From: Candidatus Obscuribacterales bacterium | Lineage (GTDB): Bacteria; Cyanobacteriota; Vampirovibrionia; Obscuribacterales; Obscuribacteraceae | Assembly (NCBI GenBank): GCA_020050835.1 | Contig: JAGVKB010000030.1 | Location: 1-64,000 of the forward strand | Reading direction: 5' to 3' | DNA length: 64,000 nt | Part shown: positions 8,501 to 16,142 of the stretch, in pieces | Layout of the letters: each line of letters starts with the position of its first letter | Position numbering within the stretch: position 1 is the stretch's first letter | The notes under the pieces: generated by a model | What the model saw: the letters and a program-made list of their open reading frames with translations, nothing else | The model's database searches: none | Told to the model about the DNA's origin: nothing | Made by a program: the position numbers and the translations under genes

Positions 8501-8678
8501 AGTGCAACGACCGCTGGCCACAGTTGTTATTGGCGGACTTGTTACATCGAGTGTCCTCACTCTATTGCTCTTGCCTAATTTATTCATTTGGTTTGAAAAC
8601 ACTGCCAAGCAACTAGCGCGCAGAAAAATTCGACCGAGAGCTTCCACAACCCCTTCAAGCGAGCCTTTGATCAAGTAG
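5511..8678 (+). CDS. czcA: HME-RND heavy-metal efflux pump (CzcA type)
   Basis: Full-length 1,055-residue inner-membrane proton/metal antiporter with the duplicated RND layout: 12 membrane helices and two large periplasmic loops. Helix 4 carries DFGLIVDGAVVMVEN near residue 398; the two Asp and the Glu are the proton-relay and substrate residues typical of divalent-cation pumps (Co, Zn, Cd, Ni), unlike the Cu/Ag CusA type. It forms the tripartite complex with the neighbouring CzcB and CzcC proteins. The reading frame is intact. Confidence 0.95.
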   Translation: MIDGIIRFSIKQPLLVLMMVFFLIGTGWFSLQKLPIDAVPDITNVQVQVLTAAPSLAPLEVERQITFPIEIAMSGLPGVSQVRSVSKFGLSAVTIVFDDSVDTYFARQLVLERLSTVRQQIPESIGSPQMGPISTGLGEIYQYEVKPSNGAVRDPIALRTIQDWIVRRQLMGTSGVAEVNSYGGQKKQYQVRVDPAKLQAYGLTLRDVLNAVISNNENVGGAYIEHSGEQYVLRGIGLAQTTNQIANIIVKTGKEGVPIFVRDLATVAIGSEVRQGAVLADGKGEIVAGIVMMLKGENSRTVVEKVKERVAQIKKSLPPGIEVVPFYDRSELVDRTIHTVESNLFEGAILVIVVLLVVLGNWRGALLVASVIPLSMLFAAICMNMFKVSGNLMSLGAIDFGLIVDGAVVMVENAVRRLAEAQHEKLSEDRKTTILKACLEVGRPVVSAVAIIAIVYLPILSLSGIEGKMFKPMSMTIVFALAGSLLLSLTYVPAVLTLVMTGSITEKESWLLRLVKPLYKRSLELASLYRAQTFAIAASLLIFSAITFPMLGSEFIPRLDEGAFAIQMQQLPSVSLTQSITSTTQAERVLMSFPEVTKVVSKIGRAEVATDPMGVESCDMYVELKPIAAWKTARTREELIEKMSKALEEKVPQSVFSFSQPIELRTAELIAGVRSDIAVKVFGDDLNVLRETAEKINRVITKVPGAADVKVEQTAGLPQLSIEADRDAISRYGINVEDVNNIVQSIIAGKPAGIVYEGEQRFDMIVRLNEGSGQDIESIRKLLVSAPAMIAGSSGALIPLSALAKISVEEGPAQISREDRRRRIVVELNVRGRDLGGFVKDAQGAIEKEIKLPEGYYITWGGQFENLQRATLTLSIVVPIALLLIFIFLFMTFGSVSEALLIYTGIPFAVVGGIFALALRGMPFSISAGIGFIALSGVAVLNGVVMVSYINSLKEHMDTEAAVIQGALTRLRPVLMTALVASLGFFPMAFSSSAGAEVQRPLATVVIGGLVTSSVLTLLLLPNLFIWFENTAKQLARRKIRPRASTTPSSEPLIK

Positions 8679-8686
8679 GAGCGAGC

Positions 8687-9211
8687 ATGAATTACACAAA
8701 CTCGATTCACAAGAAGCTAAACCTGCATCGCAAGCTAGCATCTGCCTTGCTGCTTTTCGTAGCGGTCTCCATAAGTGGATGCTCAAATCCAGAAGCTGCT
8801 CAGAAGCCGGAACAAGCGTCGGGAATGCTGCCGATCCTGCAAGTAAAGCAAGGACCATATATGTTCTCAATGTACCCACAATTTGAAACTGAGACTAACT
8901 CGCGTCTCAAATTAGACGTTCGTGATAGTCACGGCGCTTTCATTCACGGTGCTCGTGTTGTTGCCGATCTGATTGCAAAGGATGGACACAGACAAAAGAC
9001 AGAATTCGAAGAAAATGCACAGCTAGAAAAGTACGTTGCTGAGATTCCTCTTGCGCACCATGAAGACTACGTCATTAGCGCTCACATTGAGCTTTCAGAT
9101 TCACCTGCAACTAAGTTCACGCCCAGATTCACCTTCCATTGCTGTGACCCGCTACCAGAACTAATTGATGACGATGCTTCCGGTGATAAGGAAGGAGGCC
9201 ATTCCAAATGA
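8687..9211 (+). CDS. Lipoprotein within the czc operon
   Basis: This 174-residue protein has a signal sequence ending in a lipobox (VSISGC, Cys near residue 32). The mature part looks like one beta-sandwich, similar in outline to FixH/YtkA-like periplasmic domains, and ends in a histidine-flanked FHCCDP motif and an acidic tail. AGGAG precedes the ATG. The gene sits between czcA and czcC and its stop overlaps the czcC start by four bases (ATGA), so it is translated with the pump. A metallochaperone or assembly role is inferred. It is not part of the textbook CzcCBA set. Confidence 0.75.
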   Translation: MNYTNSIHKKLNLHRKLASALLLFVAVSISGCSNPEAAQKPEQASGMLPILQVKQGPYMFSMYPQFETETNSRLKLDVRDSHGAFIHGARVVADLIAKDGHRQKTEFEENAQLEKYVAEIPLAHHEDYVISAHIELSDSPATKFTPRFTFHCCDPLPELIDDDASGDKEGGHSK

Positions 9212-10527
9212 CTCGTGTCTCGCACTTTGTAGTAGCCGGAATTTGTGCGGCGTTTCTTCAGAGTACATACATAGCTTCCTGGGCAGCTTCTATTGATCCA
9301 GCGATAATGAATATGCCTCAACAAGGCGATCCACAAATTATGACAGCACTGTCGGCTGTCTTTGACGAGTCATTGGTCAATAGTCCCAGAGCTGCCACTA
9401 TTCGAGCTCAACTGGGTATATCAAAGGCCGCTTATGCTCAAGCTCTCACTCTGCCAAATCCGTCGTTTTTCTTTCTCAACGATACGGCCCAATTAGCACG
9501 TCAATTTGGTGCTTCAGTACCAATCGAGCCACCTTGGAAGCTGGCATTTCGATTGCTTTTAGCAAAGTCCCAAGTTAAACAGGCGGATTTTGAGATCCAG
9601 CGCAATCTCTGGCAATTGCGCAGTACGGTAAGAAGAGCTTATCTCGACGTAGTTATGGCAACGGAAACTCGCGAGACCTATGACGAACTCTACAGTCTTT
9701 CGTCTGGCCTGGTAACAGTTGCTCAGAAGCGGTTTGCCGCTGACGATGTTGCCGCATTTGATGTCAACCGAGCAGAGTTAGCCACCTACCAGGCAGAAGC
9801 CGATCTGAAACAAGGCGAAAAGAAGTTAGATCAGGCGAAGCAGCGCTTGAGCGTCATTATGGGTCGAGATTACAAGAACACTATACAGGTCCAGCGACTG
9901 CCACAGTTCCAATTGAAAGCGGAAGTAAATGAGTTGCTGCCGGATTTCAGCAAGGAAGTACCTTCATTGGACAGTCTCATTGCAGATGCATTGAAGAGTC
10001 GCTTGGACTTGAAGGTCGTCAGACAGATACTTGCTGTAAATGAAGCTAGCATGCGGACCGCCATCGGAAATATTCTTCCGAATCCTCAATTAAATGTAGG
10101 CAGTTCATACTCCGGTAATCCACCTGATGGTCCGGCGACCAGAGGCTATTTCGTTGGTGTCACTCAGGAAATTCCTGTTTTCAACATTCAACAAGGCGAA
10201 AGAGCCAGGCTGCGCGCTCAGAATATTCAGATCAAACGTGAACTTGAATCAACGAGAAACGTAGCAACCGAGGAAGTCGTTTCTGCTTACCAACAGTTAG
10301 CTGCCGCACGGCAGCGAGTAGCCTACTTCCAGGAGAAGATTCTACCTACTTCCGACAAAGTCGCACGAATGGCCAGGCGCGGTTACGAAGTTGGTCAAAC
10401 CGACCTCACCGCAACGTTGGCTGCACAACAAGCTAACGTGCAAACAAAGGCCGCATATCTTGAGGCCGTTCGTAATTATCAACAATCTTTGACCGATTTA
10501 GAGCAAGCAATTGGGCATCCGCTCTAA
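9208..10527 (+). CDS. czcC: TolC-type outer-membrane factor of the Czc pump
   Basis: The 439-residue protein has a signal peptide, two OEP repeats (about residues 50-230 and 240-435), long amphipathic helices and an Asn-Pro pair (LPNPSFFF and LPNPQLNVGSS) at corresponding places in each repeat. These are TolC/CzcC family features. It provides the outer-membrane channel for the CzcAB pump and so implies a Gram-negative-type envelope. It overlaps the upstream lipoprotein gene and is followed 37 bases later by the P-type ATPase. Confidence 0.9.
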   Translation: MTRVSHFVVAGICAAFLQSTYIASWAASIDPAIMNMPQQGDPQIMTALSAVFDESLVNSPRAATIRAQLGISKAAYAQALTLPNPSFFFLNDTAQLARQFGASVPIEPPWKLAFRLLLAKSQVKQADFEIQRNLWQLRSTVRRAYLDVVMATETRETYDELYSLSSGLVTVAQKRFAADDVAAFDVNRAELATYQAEADLKQGEKKLDQAKQRLSVIMGRDYKNTIQVQRLPQFQLKAEVNELLPDFSKEVPSLDSLIADALKSRLDLKVVRQILAVNEASMRTAIGNILPNPQLNVGSSYSGNPPDGPATRGYFVGVTQEIPVFNIQQGERARLRAQNIQIKRELESTRNVATEEVVSAYQQLAAARQRVAYFQEKILPTSDKVARMARRGYEVGQTDLTATLAAQQANVQTKAAYLEAVRNYQQSLTDLEQAIGHPL

Positions 10528-10564
10528 TTGCGCTCAACCTTAATCCAGGAAGCCCAAGCATATC

Positions 10565-12940
10565 ATGCAAACGACATCAGACAAACCTAAGTTACAGCTT
10601 GACCTTGAGCTGCTTTTGCCGCATCTTCCAAATGAACGCGATCGATGCATTCAAAGATTGGAGCAGGAACTGCGCATCACGCGTGGTATCACGCAAGCGC
10701 ATATAAAACACGAGGGGGACAAATTTGTACTCTGCCTGCATTACGATCCCATAGTTCTCAGTCTGGCGGGTCTAAAACGCACCGCCCTTCGAGTCGGAGC
10801 GAAGATCTCCAATCGTTACCAACACGAACTGTTGCCTGTAGCTGGTATGGACTGTTCTGATTGTACGCTTGTAATAGAGCATGGAGTAAAACGATTAGAG
10901 GGCATACTTGATGCTTCAGTCAGTTATGTTGCCGGCACTCTGAAGGTTGAATACGACAGCGAGAAAGTAAGCAATGCTGAAATCAAGGCACGGGTTAAGG
11001 GGCTTGGTTATGAAGTCGTTGAGACCGGACTCAAAGCAATAGTCAAAGAGCGGCGAGAGCTTATCTTCTCTGTATTGTGTGGACTGACTTTAGTTACTGC
11101 CTGGCTGTCGCCGTCATTATATATACCGGTGCAAGTTACTTACGCTCTGTTTGCGGGCACCTATTTCTTTGGTGGCTACGATATTGCCCGCCATGCGCTA
11201 CACTCGGTCAAAGAGCGCCAATTTGATACAGATTTGCTCATGATACTAGCCGCAGCGGGTGCTGCGTACCTGGGTGAATTTATCGAGGGTGGACTTCTGC
11301 TGTTCCTATTCAGCTTAGGGCTTGCCCTTGAAGAGCTGGCACTGGATAAAGCGCGTGATGCGGTAAGCAAGCTTGGCAAGTTGACTCCCAAAACTGCAAC
11401 TGTCCTACGTGACGGCAATGAAGTCGAGGTTCCTGTCGATGAAGTCAAAATAGGCGAATTGGTAGTAGTTCGCCCAGGTGTCCGCATACCCGTGGATGGC
11501 TCAATTACAGTCGGTGTTTCAGCCATTGATCAATCGCCGATAACAGGCGAAAGCATGCCTGTTGAGAAATCCCCCGGCGATCAGGTCTTTGCTGGTTCTG
11601 TCAATGGCAATGGTGCTCTTCAGGTGCGGGTGACTAAACTTGCTAAGGACAATACATTGGCTCGTGTGATGCTGCTGGTGGAGGAATCACAAACACAAAA
11701 AACAAAGACTCAACAACTTACTGAAAGATTCACCGGCTGGTTTGTGCCCGCAGTACTGATAATCGATCTATTGCTGATTGCATTACCGCCGGTCTTTGGA
11801 ATACCAATCCGAATCGCATTCTTGCGTGCAATGACCTTTCTTGTGGCTGTGTCACCTTGCGCGCTCGCCTTGGGTCCACCGTCTGCCATGCTTTGTGGCA
11901 TTGGTCAAGCCGCACGTAATGGCTTATTGATCAAGGGTGGTATCCATTTGGAAACACTAGGCAAAGTTGAAGCTATAGCTTTTGACAAGACTGGCACACT
12001 GACTCACGGCAAACCAGAAGTTACCGATGTTGTTATCACTGGCAAGATGCCAGAGGATGAATTGCTGTCACTTGCCGCGGCCTGCGAAAGCCGCTCCGGT
12101 CATCCGCTTGCAGCAGCTGTTGTTGATGCTGCACGCACCCGAGGAATCACAATACCAGAGCCTGAAAAGCTCGACTCGGTTAATGGACAAGGACTCATTT
12201 GTATCGTGTCAAGGAGAAGCGTTCTGGTCGGCAACAGGAAGCTGATGAAAACGCAGGATATAACCTTGCCCGACGAAGTGAGCAGCAAGCTTCAAGCATT
12301 CGAGGAAGAAGGGAAAACCAGCATTCTGGTCGCTGTCGATGGCGAAATTGCCTCAATCATTGCCCTTGCTGATACGCCGCGACCAAATGCCAGACAGGCT
12401 CTTGAAGAGCTACACAAAATTGGTATCAAACAGATCTTTCTTCTATCTGGTGACAACATTCGTGTAGCAAAAAAGTTAGCCAACGATCTCGGAATCGACG
12501 AGGTCAAAGCAGAACTTATGCCCGAAGAGAAGGTGCAAGCCATGAGGCAGCTAGCATCTGATCGCGTCGTGGCTATGGTTGGAGATGGTGTTAATGATGC
12601 CCCAGCGCTTGCTGCAGCCAGTGTTGGCATAGCTATGGGCGGCGCCTCAACAGATGTTGCTTTAGAAACGGCTGATGTCGCCCTTATGGGTGACGATTTG
12701 AGTAAGCTGCCCTTCGCTGTCAGTCTCGGTCGAGCGACTCGCTCTGTTGTCCTGCAGAACTTGGTCATCTCCATTGCCACCATATTGGGATTGGCTGGAG
12801 CCGCCATTTTAGGCACTACCACAATCGGTTGGGCCATTCTCTTCCATGAAGGCAGCACTCTCTTGGTGGTGGGAAACTCGCTGCGGCTGCTTGCTCACAG
12901 CAGTAAGTCAGCTCAAGTTAGGAGGTCATCCAATGAATAA
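10565..12940 (+). CDS. P1B-4-type heavy-metal ATPase with N-terminal HMA domain
   Basis: This 791-residue inner-membrane pump has an N-terminal ferredoxin-like metal-binding region with GMDCSDC near residue 97, an actuator TGES, an intramembrane SPC motif near residue 430, the phosphorylated Asp in DKTGT near 473, GDGVND near 675 and HEGST near 761. The combination of SPC in helix 6 and HEGST in a late helix is diagnostic of the P1B-4 group (Co, Zn or related export). It follows the czc genes in one direction and would move cytoplasmic metal to the periplasm, where Czc could take over. Confidence 0.9.
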   Translation: MQTTSDKPKLQLDLELLLPHLPNERDRCIQRLEQELRITRGITQAHIKHEGDKFVLCLHYDPIVLSLAGLKRTALRVGAKISNRYQHELLPVAGMDCSDCTLVIEHGVKRLEGILDASVSYVAGTLKVEYDSEKVSNAEIKARVKGLGYEVVETGLKAIVKERRELIFSVLCGLTLVTAWLSPSLYIPVQVTYALFAGTYFFGGYDIARHALHSVKERQFDTDLLMILAAAGAAYLGEFIEGGLLLFLFSLGLALEELALDKARDAVSKLGKLTPKTATVLRDGNEVEVPVDEVKIGELVVVRPGVRIPVDGSITVGVSAIDQSPITGESMPVEKSPGDQVFAGSVNGNGALQVRVTKLAKDNTLARVMLLVEESQTQKTKTQQLTERFTGWFVPAVLIIDLLLIALPPVFGIPIRIAFLRAMTFLVAVSPCALALGPPSAMLCGIGQAARNGLLIKGGIHLETLGKVEAIAFDKTGTLTHGKPEVTDVVITGKMPEDELLSLAAACESRSGHPLAAAVVDAARTRGITIPEPEKLDSVNGQGLICIVSRRSVLVGNRKLMKTQDITLPDEVSSKLQAFEEEGKTSILVAVDGEIASIIALADTPRPNARQALEELHKIGIKQIFLLSGDNIRVAKKLANDLGIDEVKAELMPEEKVQAMRQLASDRVVAMVGDGVNDAPALAAASVGIAMGGASTDVALETADVALMGDDLSKLPFAVSLGRATRSVVLQNLVISIATILGLAGAAILGTTTIGWAILFHEGSTLLVVGNSLRLLAHSSKSAQVRRSSNE

Positions 12941-12955
12941 CAACCAGAGGCAATC

Positions 12956-13278
12956 ATGAAGACATCGACCAAGAAGACATTGCCACCCGCTTGTATTGCG
13001 CTTGCAGCAGTCCTATTATTTGGAGCCAGCACGCCGGCTGCCAAATTATTGATTGGCCAAGTTCATCCGCAATTGCTTGCAGGTCTTCTTTATTTCGGTT
13101 CCGGTTTAGGATTGCTTTTGGTAGGCACTGTCTTCAAAGCCTTCCAAATTGGCGGACGAGAACCCAATTTGAGACGAGCAGATCTGCTGTGGCTTGCCGG
13201 AGCAATTATTTTCGGCGGGGTGGCCGGACCCTCTTATTGATGATTGGGTTAACGACCAAGACTTTACTGCTCTAATCT
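12956..13278 (+). pseudogene. Truncated, frameshifted EamA/DMT-family permease
   Basis: The first 90 residues or so (LAAVLLFGASTPAAKLL, then GLLYFGSGLGLLL, then WLAGAIIFGGVAGP) match the N-terminus of EamA-family transporters. One C is missing after GGVAGP near base 13230. Restoring it continues the family sequence as LLLMIGLTTKTLLL to about 13278, after which homology stops. The gene is therefore both frameshifted and cut short. It has the direction and spacing of a former last gene in the czc/ATPase operon. Confidence 0.75.
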
Positions 13279-13401
13279 GTCGGCTGACGTGGCTTTCCGG
13301 CTTGTCGGGCATTATCGCAGCTTCCCTACACATGCCCCTTAATAGCAAAAGAAGGTCTCGAAGGACTCCAAGGCAAATCGTGTTGTGACGCTTGCCGCTA
13401 G
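13279..13401 (+). pseudogene. 3' remnant of a second CDF transporter
   Basis: A short frame ending at TAG 13401 reads IAKEGLEGLQGKSCCDACR. It is nearly the same as the last residues of the intact CDF protein at 2553-3188 (IAKEGWEGVRGKSCCNACH). Just upstream, one frame over, GIIAASLHMPL fits the preceding WADP-ISAMLMVP stretch of that protein, implying a one-base shift near 13341. Only the last 35-40 codons survive, directly abutting the truncated EamA gene. A deletion apparently fused the two. Confidence 0.65.
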
Positions 13402-13794
13402 CAACACGGTCGAGAAATCTTGCGATATTTCTACCTTTCACAAGTTCTGCCTGCACTTTCGCTTTACAGCCAGGTTAAACAGGTATACCACAACGAGGGC
13501 AAAATCCGTTGACCAGACCAAGAGGATCACAGTTCTACGGTTCTCTTGCTGCAGCCGGTGATATAGAATCCAGTACTGCGCCTAACCTGATCGTTAGATT
13601 ACCTCTTACAAATTCGGTCGGCGGAAAACCAGCCAGAAACCAGATTGGTATTACCAAAAAGGTTATTACACCGATGAAAGTTTCAGCGGCATTTTGGTAG
13701 ATCGGTTTGCAAAGGCGATTCCAAATCGTTTTGTTTCCTTGATGTTGCTTGCCGCAAGTGTTTGAGCCTCGTTACATCACGAAAACGCCAGTTG
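13402..13794. other. Degenerate gap between czc and ars operons
   Basis: I see no intact gene in these 393 bases. On the minus strand a hydrophobic fragment (about 13535-13765) reads ETFIGVITFLVIPIWFLAGFPPTEF within a frame bounded by stops at both ends, with no start codon or ribosome site. It looks like a remnant of a membrane protein of unknown family. The gap separates the rightward czc operon from the leftward ars operon, which converge on it. Confidence 0.4.
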
Positions 13795-14865
13795 TCATTC
13801 GTTGGCATACCAGCCCTTGGTTCGATTTACTACGTGCACCACCGACAACATTACCGGCACTTCGATTAAAACTCCGACCACGGTGGCTAGTGCGGCACCA
13901 GATTGCAAGCCGAACAAACTGATCGCTGTCGCCACCGCGAGTTCAAAAAAATTGCTTGCTCCTATGAGCGCCGATGGACAAGCAGCGCTGTGGGCCACTT
14001 TTAGTTTCCTGTTCAACAAGTAAGCCAGCGTCGAATTGAAGTAGACCTGAATTAGAATCGGCACGGCGAGCATTGCTATCACCAGCGGTTGCTTCAATAT
14101 CGCTTGTCCCTGGAACGCAAACAAGAGAACCAGCGTGGCAAGCAATGCCATTAATGAAGCCGGCCCGAGAATTTTCAACGCGCCGTCAAAGGCAGCCTGC
14201 CCGCGTTTTAGCAAAACCGAGCGAACGACCTGAGCAACTATTACCGGCACCACGATGTATAAACCGACAGAAGTTAGAAGCGTATCCCATGGGACCGTAA
14301 TCGACGAAAGCCCTAGCAGCAGCCCCACTATGGGCGCAAATGCAAACACCATAATCAAGTCATTGAGAGCAACTTGGGTCAACGTGAAATAAGGATCGCC
14401 ATCGGTGAGCTGACTCCATACAAACACCATTGCAGTACAGGGAGCCGCCGCAAGCAGAATCAAACCGGCAATGTAGCTGTCAATTTGGTCATGCGGCAGG
14501 TAAGGCGCAAACAACACTTTGATGAACAAGTAAGCGAGAATTGCCATGGAGAACGGTTTGACCGCCCAATTTATCAACAAGGTTACTCCCACGCCCTTCA
14601 AATGTTCCTTCACTTGATGCAATGCACCGAAATCAATCTTTAGCAACATCGGAATGATCATGACCCAGATGAGCAGCCCGACCGGGATGTTGACTCGCGC
14701 TACTTCAAGCTTAGACACAGCATCAAAAAAGTTTGGCACCAGTTGACCGAGCACTATTCCGACACCGATGCACAAAAAGACCCAGGCTGTGAGCCATCGT
14801 TCAAAGAAGCCAATAGATGGTCGTACTGATTTTTCTTGGCGGATGCCTTTTGTTTGTCCCGTCAT
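13795..14865 (-). CDS. acr3: ACR3-family arsenite efflux permease
   Basis: The 356-residue protein has ten predicted membrane helices. It carries the ACR3 signatures NIPVGLLIWVMIIPMLLKIDF (helix 2), LAAAPCTAMVFVWS with the essential cysteine, and ASNFFELAVATAISLFG near the end. It exports As(III) with the proton motive force. It is the last gene of arsR-arsI-arsC-acr3; its ATG overlaps the arsC stop by four bases, so it is translationally coupled. Confidence 0.93.
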   Translation of the reverse strand: MTGQTKGIRQEKSVRPSIGFFERWLTAWVFLCIGVGIVLGQLVPNFFDAVSKLEVARVNIPVGLLIWVMIIPMLLKIDFGALHQVKEHLKGVGVTLLINWAVKPFSMAILAYLFIKVLFAPYLPHDQIDSYIAGLILLAAAPCTAMVFVWSQLTDGDPYFTLTQVALNDLIMVFAFAPIVGLLLGLSSITVPWDTLLTSVGLYIVVPVIVAQVVRSVLLKRGQAAFDGALKILGPASLMALLATLVLLFAFQGQAILKQPLVIAMLAVPILIQVYFNSTLAYLLNRKLKVAHSAACPSALIGASNFFELAVATAISLFGLQSGAALATVVGVLIEVPVMLSVVHVVNRTKGWYANE

Positions 14866-15266
14866 AATGCTTCCTTTGGCTTATCCTGATTTTTCGCGAT
14901 GAGGGATTCTACGCGAGCTTTAACCTCGTCGCGAATCACACGGACGTGCTCCAGCGGCTTGCCCTTCGGATCTTCCAAGGGCCAGTCTTCCCGCTTCAGC
15001 CCCGGCACGTATGGGCAGGCTTCGCCACAGCCCATAGTGATAAGCATGTCGGCGCTGTTGGCCAGCTCTTCCGTAAGTTTCTGAGGTTTGGCCTCACTCA
15101 AATCGATCCCGACCTCTTTCATAACGGAGGCAACTTCCGGGTGAACGCGTTCGCCTGGTTCGGTGCCAGCTGATACTCCTTCAGAACTGCCTGTGAGTGC
15201 GTTATAGAACGCCGCCGCCATCTGAGAGCGGCCGGCGTTGTGCACGCAAGCAAATATGACCTTCAT
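14862..15266 (-). CDS. arsC: Arsenate reductase, thioredoxin-coupled (LMW-PTPase fold)
   Basis: This 134-residue enzyme reduces As(V) to As(III). The P-loop is CVHNAGRSQMA at residues 7-17, and MGCGEACPYVPG near residue 79 carries the second and third redox cysteines used to relay electrons from thioredoxin. The LEDP segment that follows holds the general-acid Asp. It overlaps both neighbours (arsI and acr3) by four bases, giving a tightly coupled operon. Confidence 0.93.
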   Translation of the reverse strand: MKVIFACVHNAGRSQMAAAFYNALTGSSEGVSAGTEPGERVHPEVASVMKEVGIDLSEAKPQKLTEELANSADMLITMGCGEACPYVPGLKREDWPLEDPKGKPLEHVRVIRDEVKARVESLIAKNQDKPKEAL

Positions 15267-15736
15267 TTAGGTTTGATCTCCACTTGTACGGACTCGACCG
15301 ATGGAGCGCAGCACGCGGACTGTTTAACCATTGGAACTTCAGCCGCACTGACATTGTGGTCATCACCATATTCCGTTGCACTGCCAGTGGTTAAAAAGGT
15401 TTCCCATGCGATTCCCTGAGGATCGATAGCCCATTCTTTTTCCGATTTTGCATAGCAACAGGTCGTTGCTCCTTCATCTAGAACCTGCATGTTTGCGGCT
15501 TTCAAACGTGCCGACACTTCTTTCAGTTCCTCGTCCTGCTCGACTTGTATGCCTAAGTGATCCAAGCCAGGCCCGCGTCCGCGAGCTGAGATCGCAAAGT
15601 TTACGCACGGATCGTCTAACATCCATTTCGCATAATCCTCTTTCAAAACTGTAGGGGGAGAGCCGAACAGCCCCTTATAGAACTGTATTGATTGCTCCAA
15701 ATTTTCAACCGCTACATGAACGTGAAATCTCTTCAT
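15263..15736 (-). CDS. arsI: ArsI/CadI-type vicinal-oxygen-chelate protein (C-As lyase family)
   Basis: This 157-residue single VOC/glyoxalase-fold protein has its first metal ligand in FHVHVAV. A CC pair in the ATTCCYAKSEKEWAIDPQGIAWETF segment (about residues 95-120) is the organoarsenical-binding feature of ArsI, and the late Glu is a metal ligand. ArsI cleaves methyl-As(III); close relatives are annotated CadI. The C-terminus has another CC (SACCAPS). A fragment of a second copy is at 32107-32187. Confidence 0.85.
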   Translation of the reverse strand: MKRFHVHVAVENLEQSIQFYKGLFGSPPTVLKEDYAKWMLDDPCVNFAISARGRGPGLDHLGIQVEQDEELKEVSARLKAANMQVLDEGATTCCYAKSEKEWAIDPQGIAWETFLTTGSATEYGDDHNVSAAEVPMVKQSACCAPSVESVQVEIKPK

Positions 15737-16034
15737 TGCTGCACCCCTGTTTGCCTTGACAGCAGTTTTCCATGAGGTAGGCTATCAACCGCTGCATCTG
15801 CTCATAATTCGCTCTGTATATGATCGAGCGCCCGTCTCGCGTTGACGAAACCAGCCCAGCTTGACTGAGCTGGTCCAAATGGTGCGACATAGTGGCGGGG
15901 GTTATGCCAAGCTGGGCAGCAATGCTGCCAGCCGCCAATCCATTGGGGCCTTGTTGTACCAGAAGACGAAACACTTTTAGGCGCGACTCTTGCGCCAGCG
16001 CTCCTAAGGCTTCTATTGCTGTCTCCATTCGCAT
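15705..16034 (-). CDS. arsR: ArsR-family arsenic-responsive repressor
   Basis: The winged-helix protein is 109 residues, or 107 if the second ATG at 16028 is used. The helix-turn-helix is QLGITPATMSHHLDQLSQAGLV and the wing RDGRSIIYRA. Arsenite-binding cysteines are near the C-terminus in ENCCQGKQGC, the arrangement of the ArsR type with C-terminal Cys. It is the first gene of the ars operon and overlaps arsI by 32 bases. A perfect palindrome covers its start codon region (16033-16048). Confidence 0.9.
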   Translation of the reverse strand: MRMETAIEALGALAQESRLKVFRLLVQQGPNGLAAGSIAAQLGITPATMSHHLDQLSQAGLVSSTRDGRSIIYRANYEQMQRLIAYLMENCCQGKQGCSNEEISRSCSG

Positions 16035-16048
16035 ATTTGTACAAATAT
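16033..16048. promoter_or_regulatory. Perfect 16-bp palindrome, probable ArsR operator
   Basis: ATATTTGTACAAATAT is a perfect palindrome that ends in the arsR start codon (first ATG at 16034). Its AT-rich symmetry and position fit an ArsR autoregulatory operator. If ArsR binds here, translation probably starts at the second ATG (16028), just downstream. Confidence 0.6.
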
Positions 16049-16108
16049 CAAATTATTGCTGGTTCGTCAAGATGGCTATCTCGCGTATCATAAGTTTCTG
16101 TTGCAAGA

Positions 16109-16136
16109 ACTTGTGATATCCATAGGTATCACAACT
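16109..16136. other. dif-like 11-6-11 inverted repeat, right copy
   Basis: The arms ACTTGTGATAT (16109-16119) and GTATCACAACT (16126-16136) flank a 6-base centre, CCATAG. The left arm is identical to that of 2169-2196, the right arm differs by one base, and the centre differs. An extra outward half-site GTATCATAAGT lies at 16085-16095. The dyad is 6 bases past the stop of the backbone gene 16143-16784, at the right border of the metal cargo. Confidence 0.5.
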
Positions 16137-16142
16137 TTTGGA

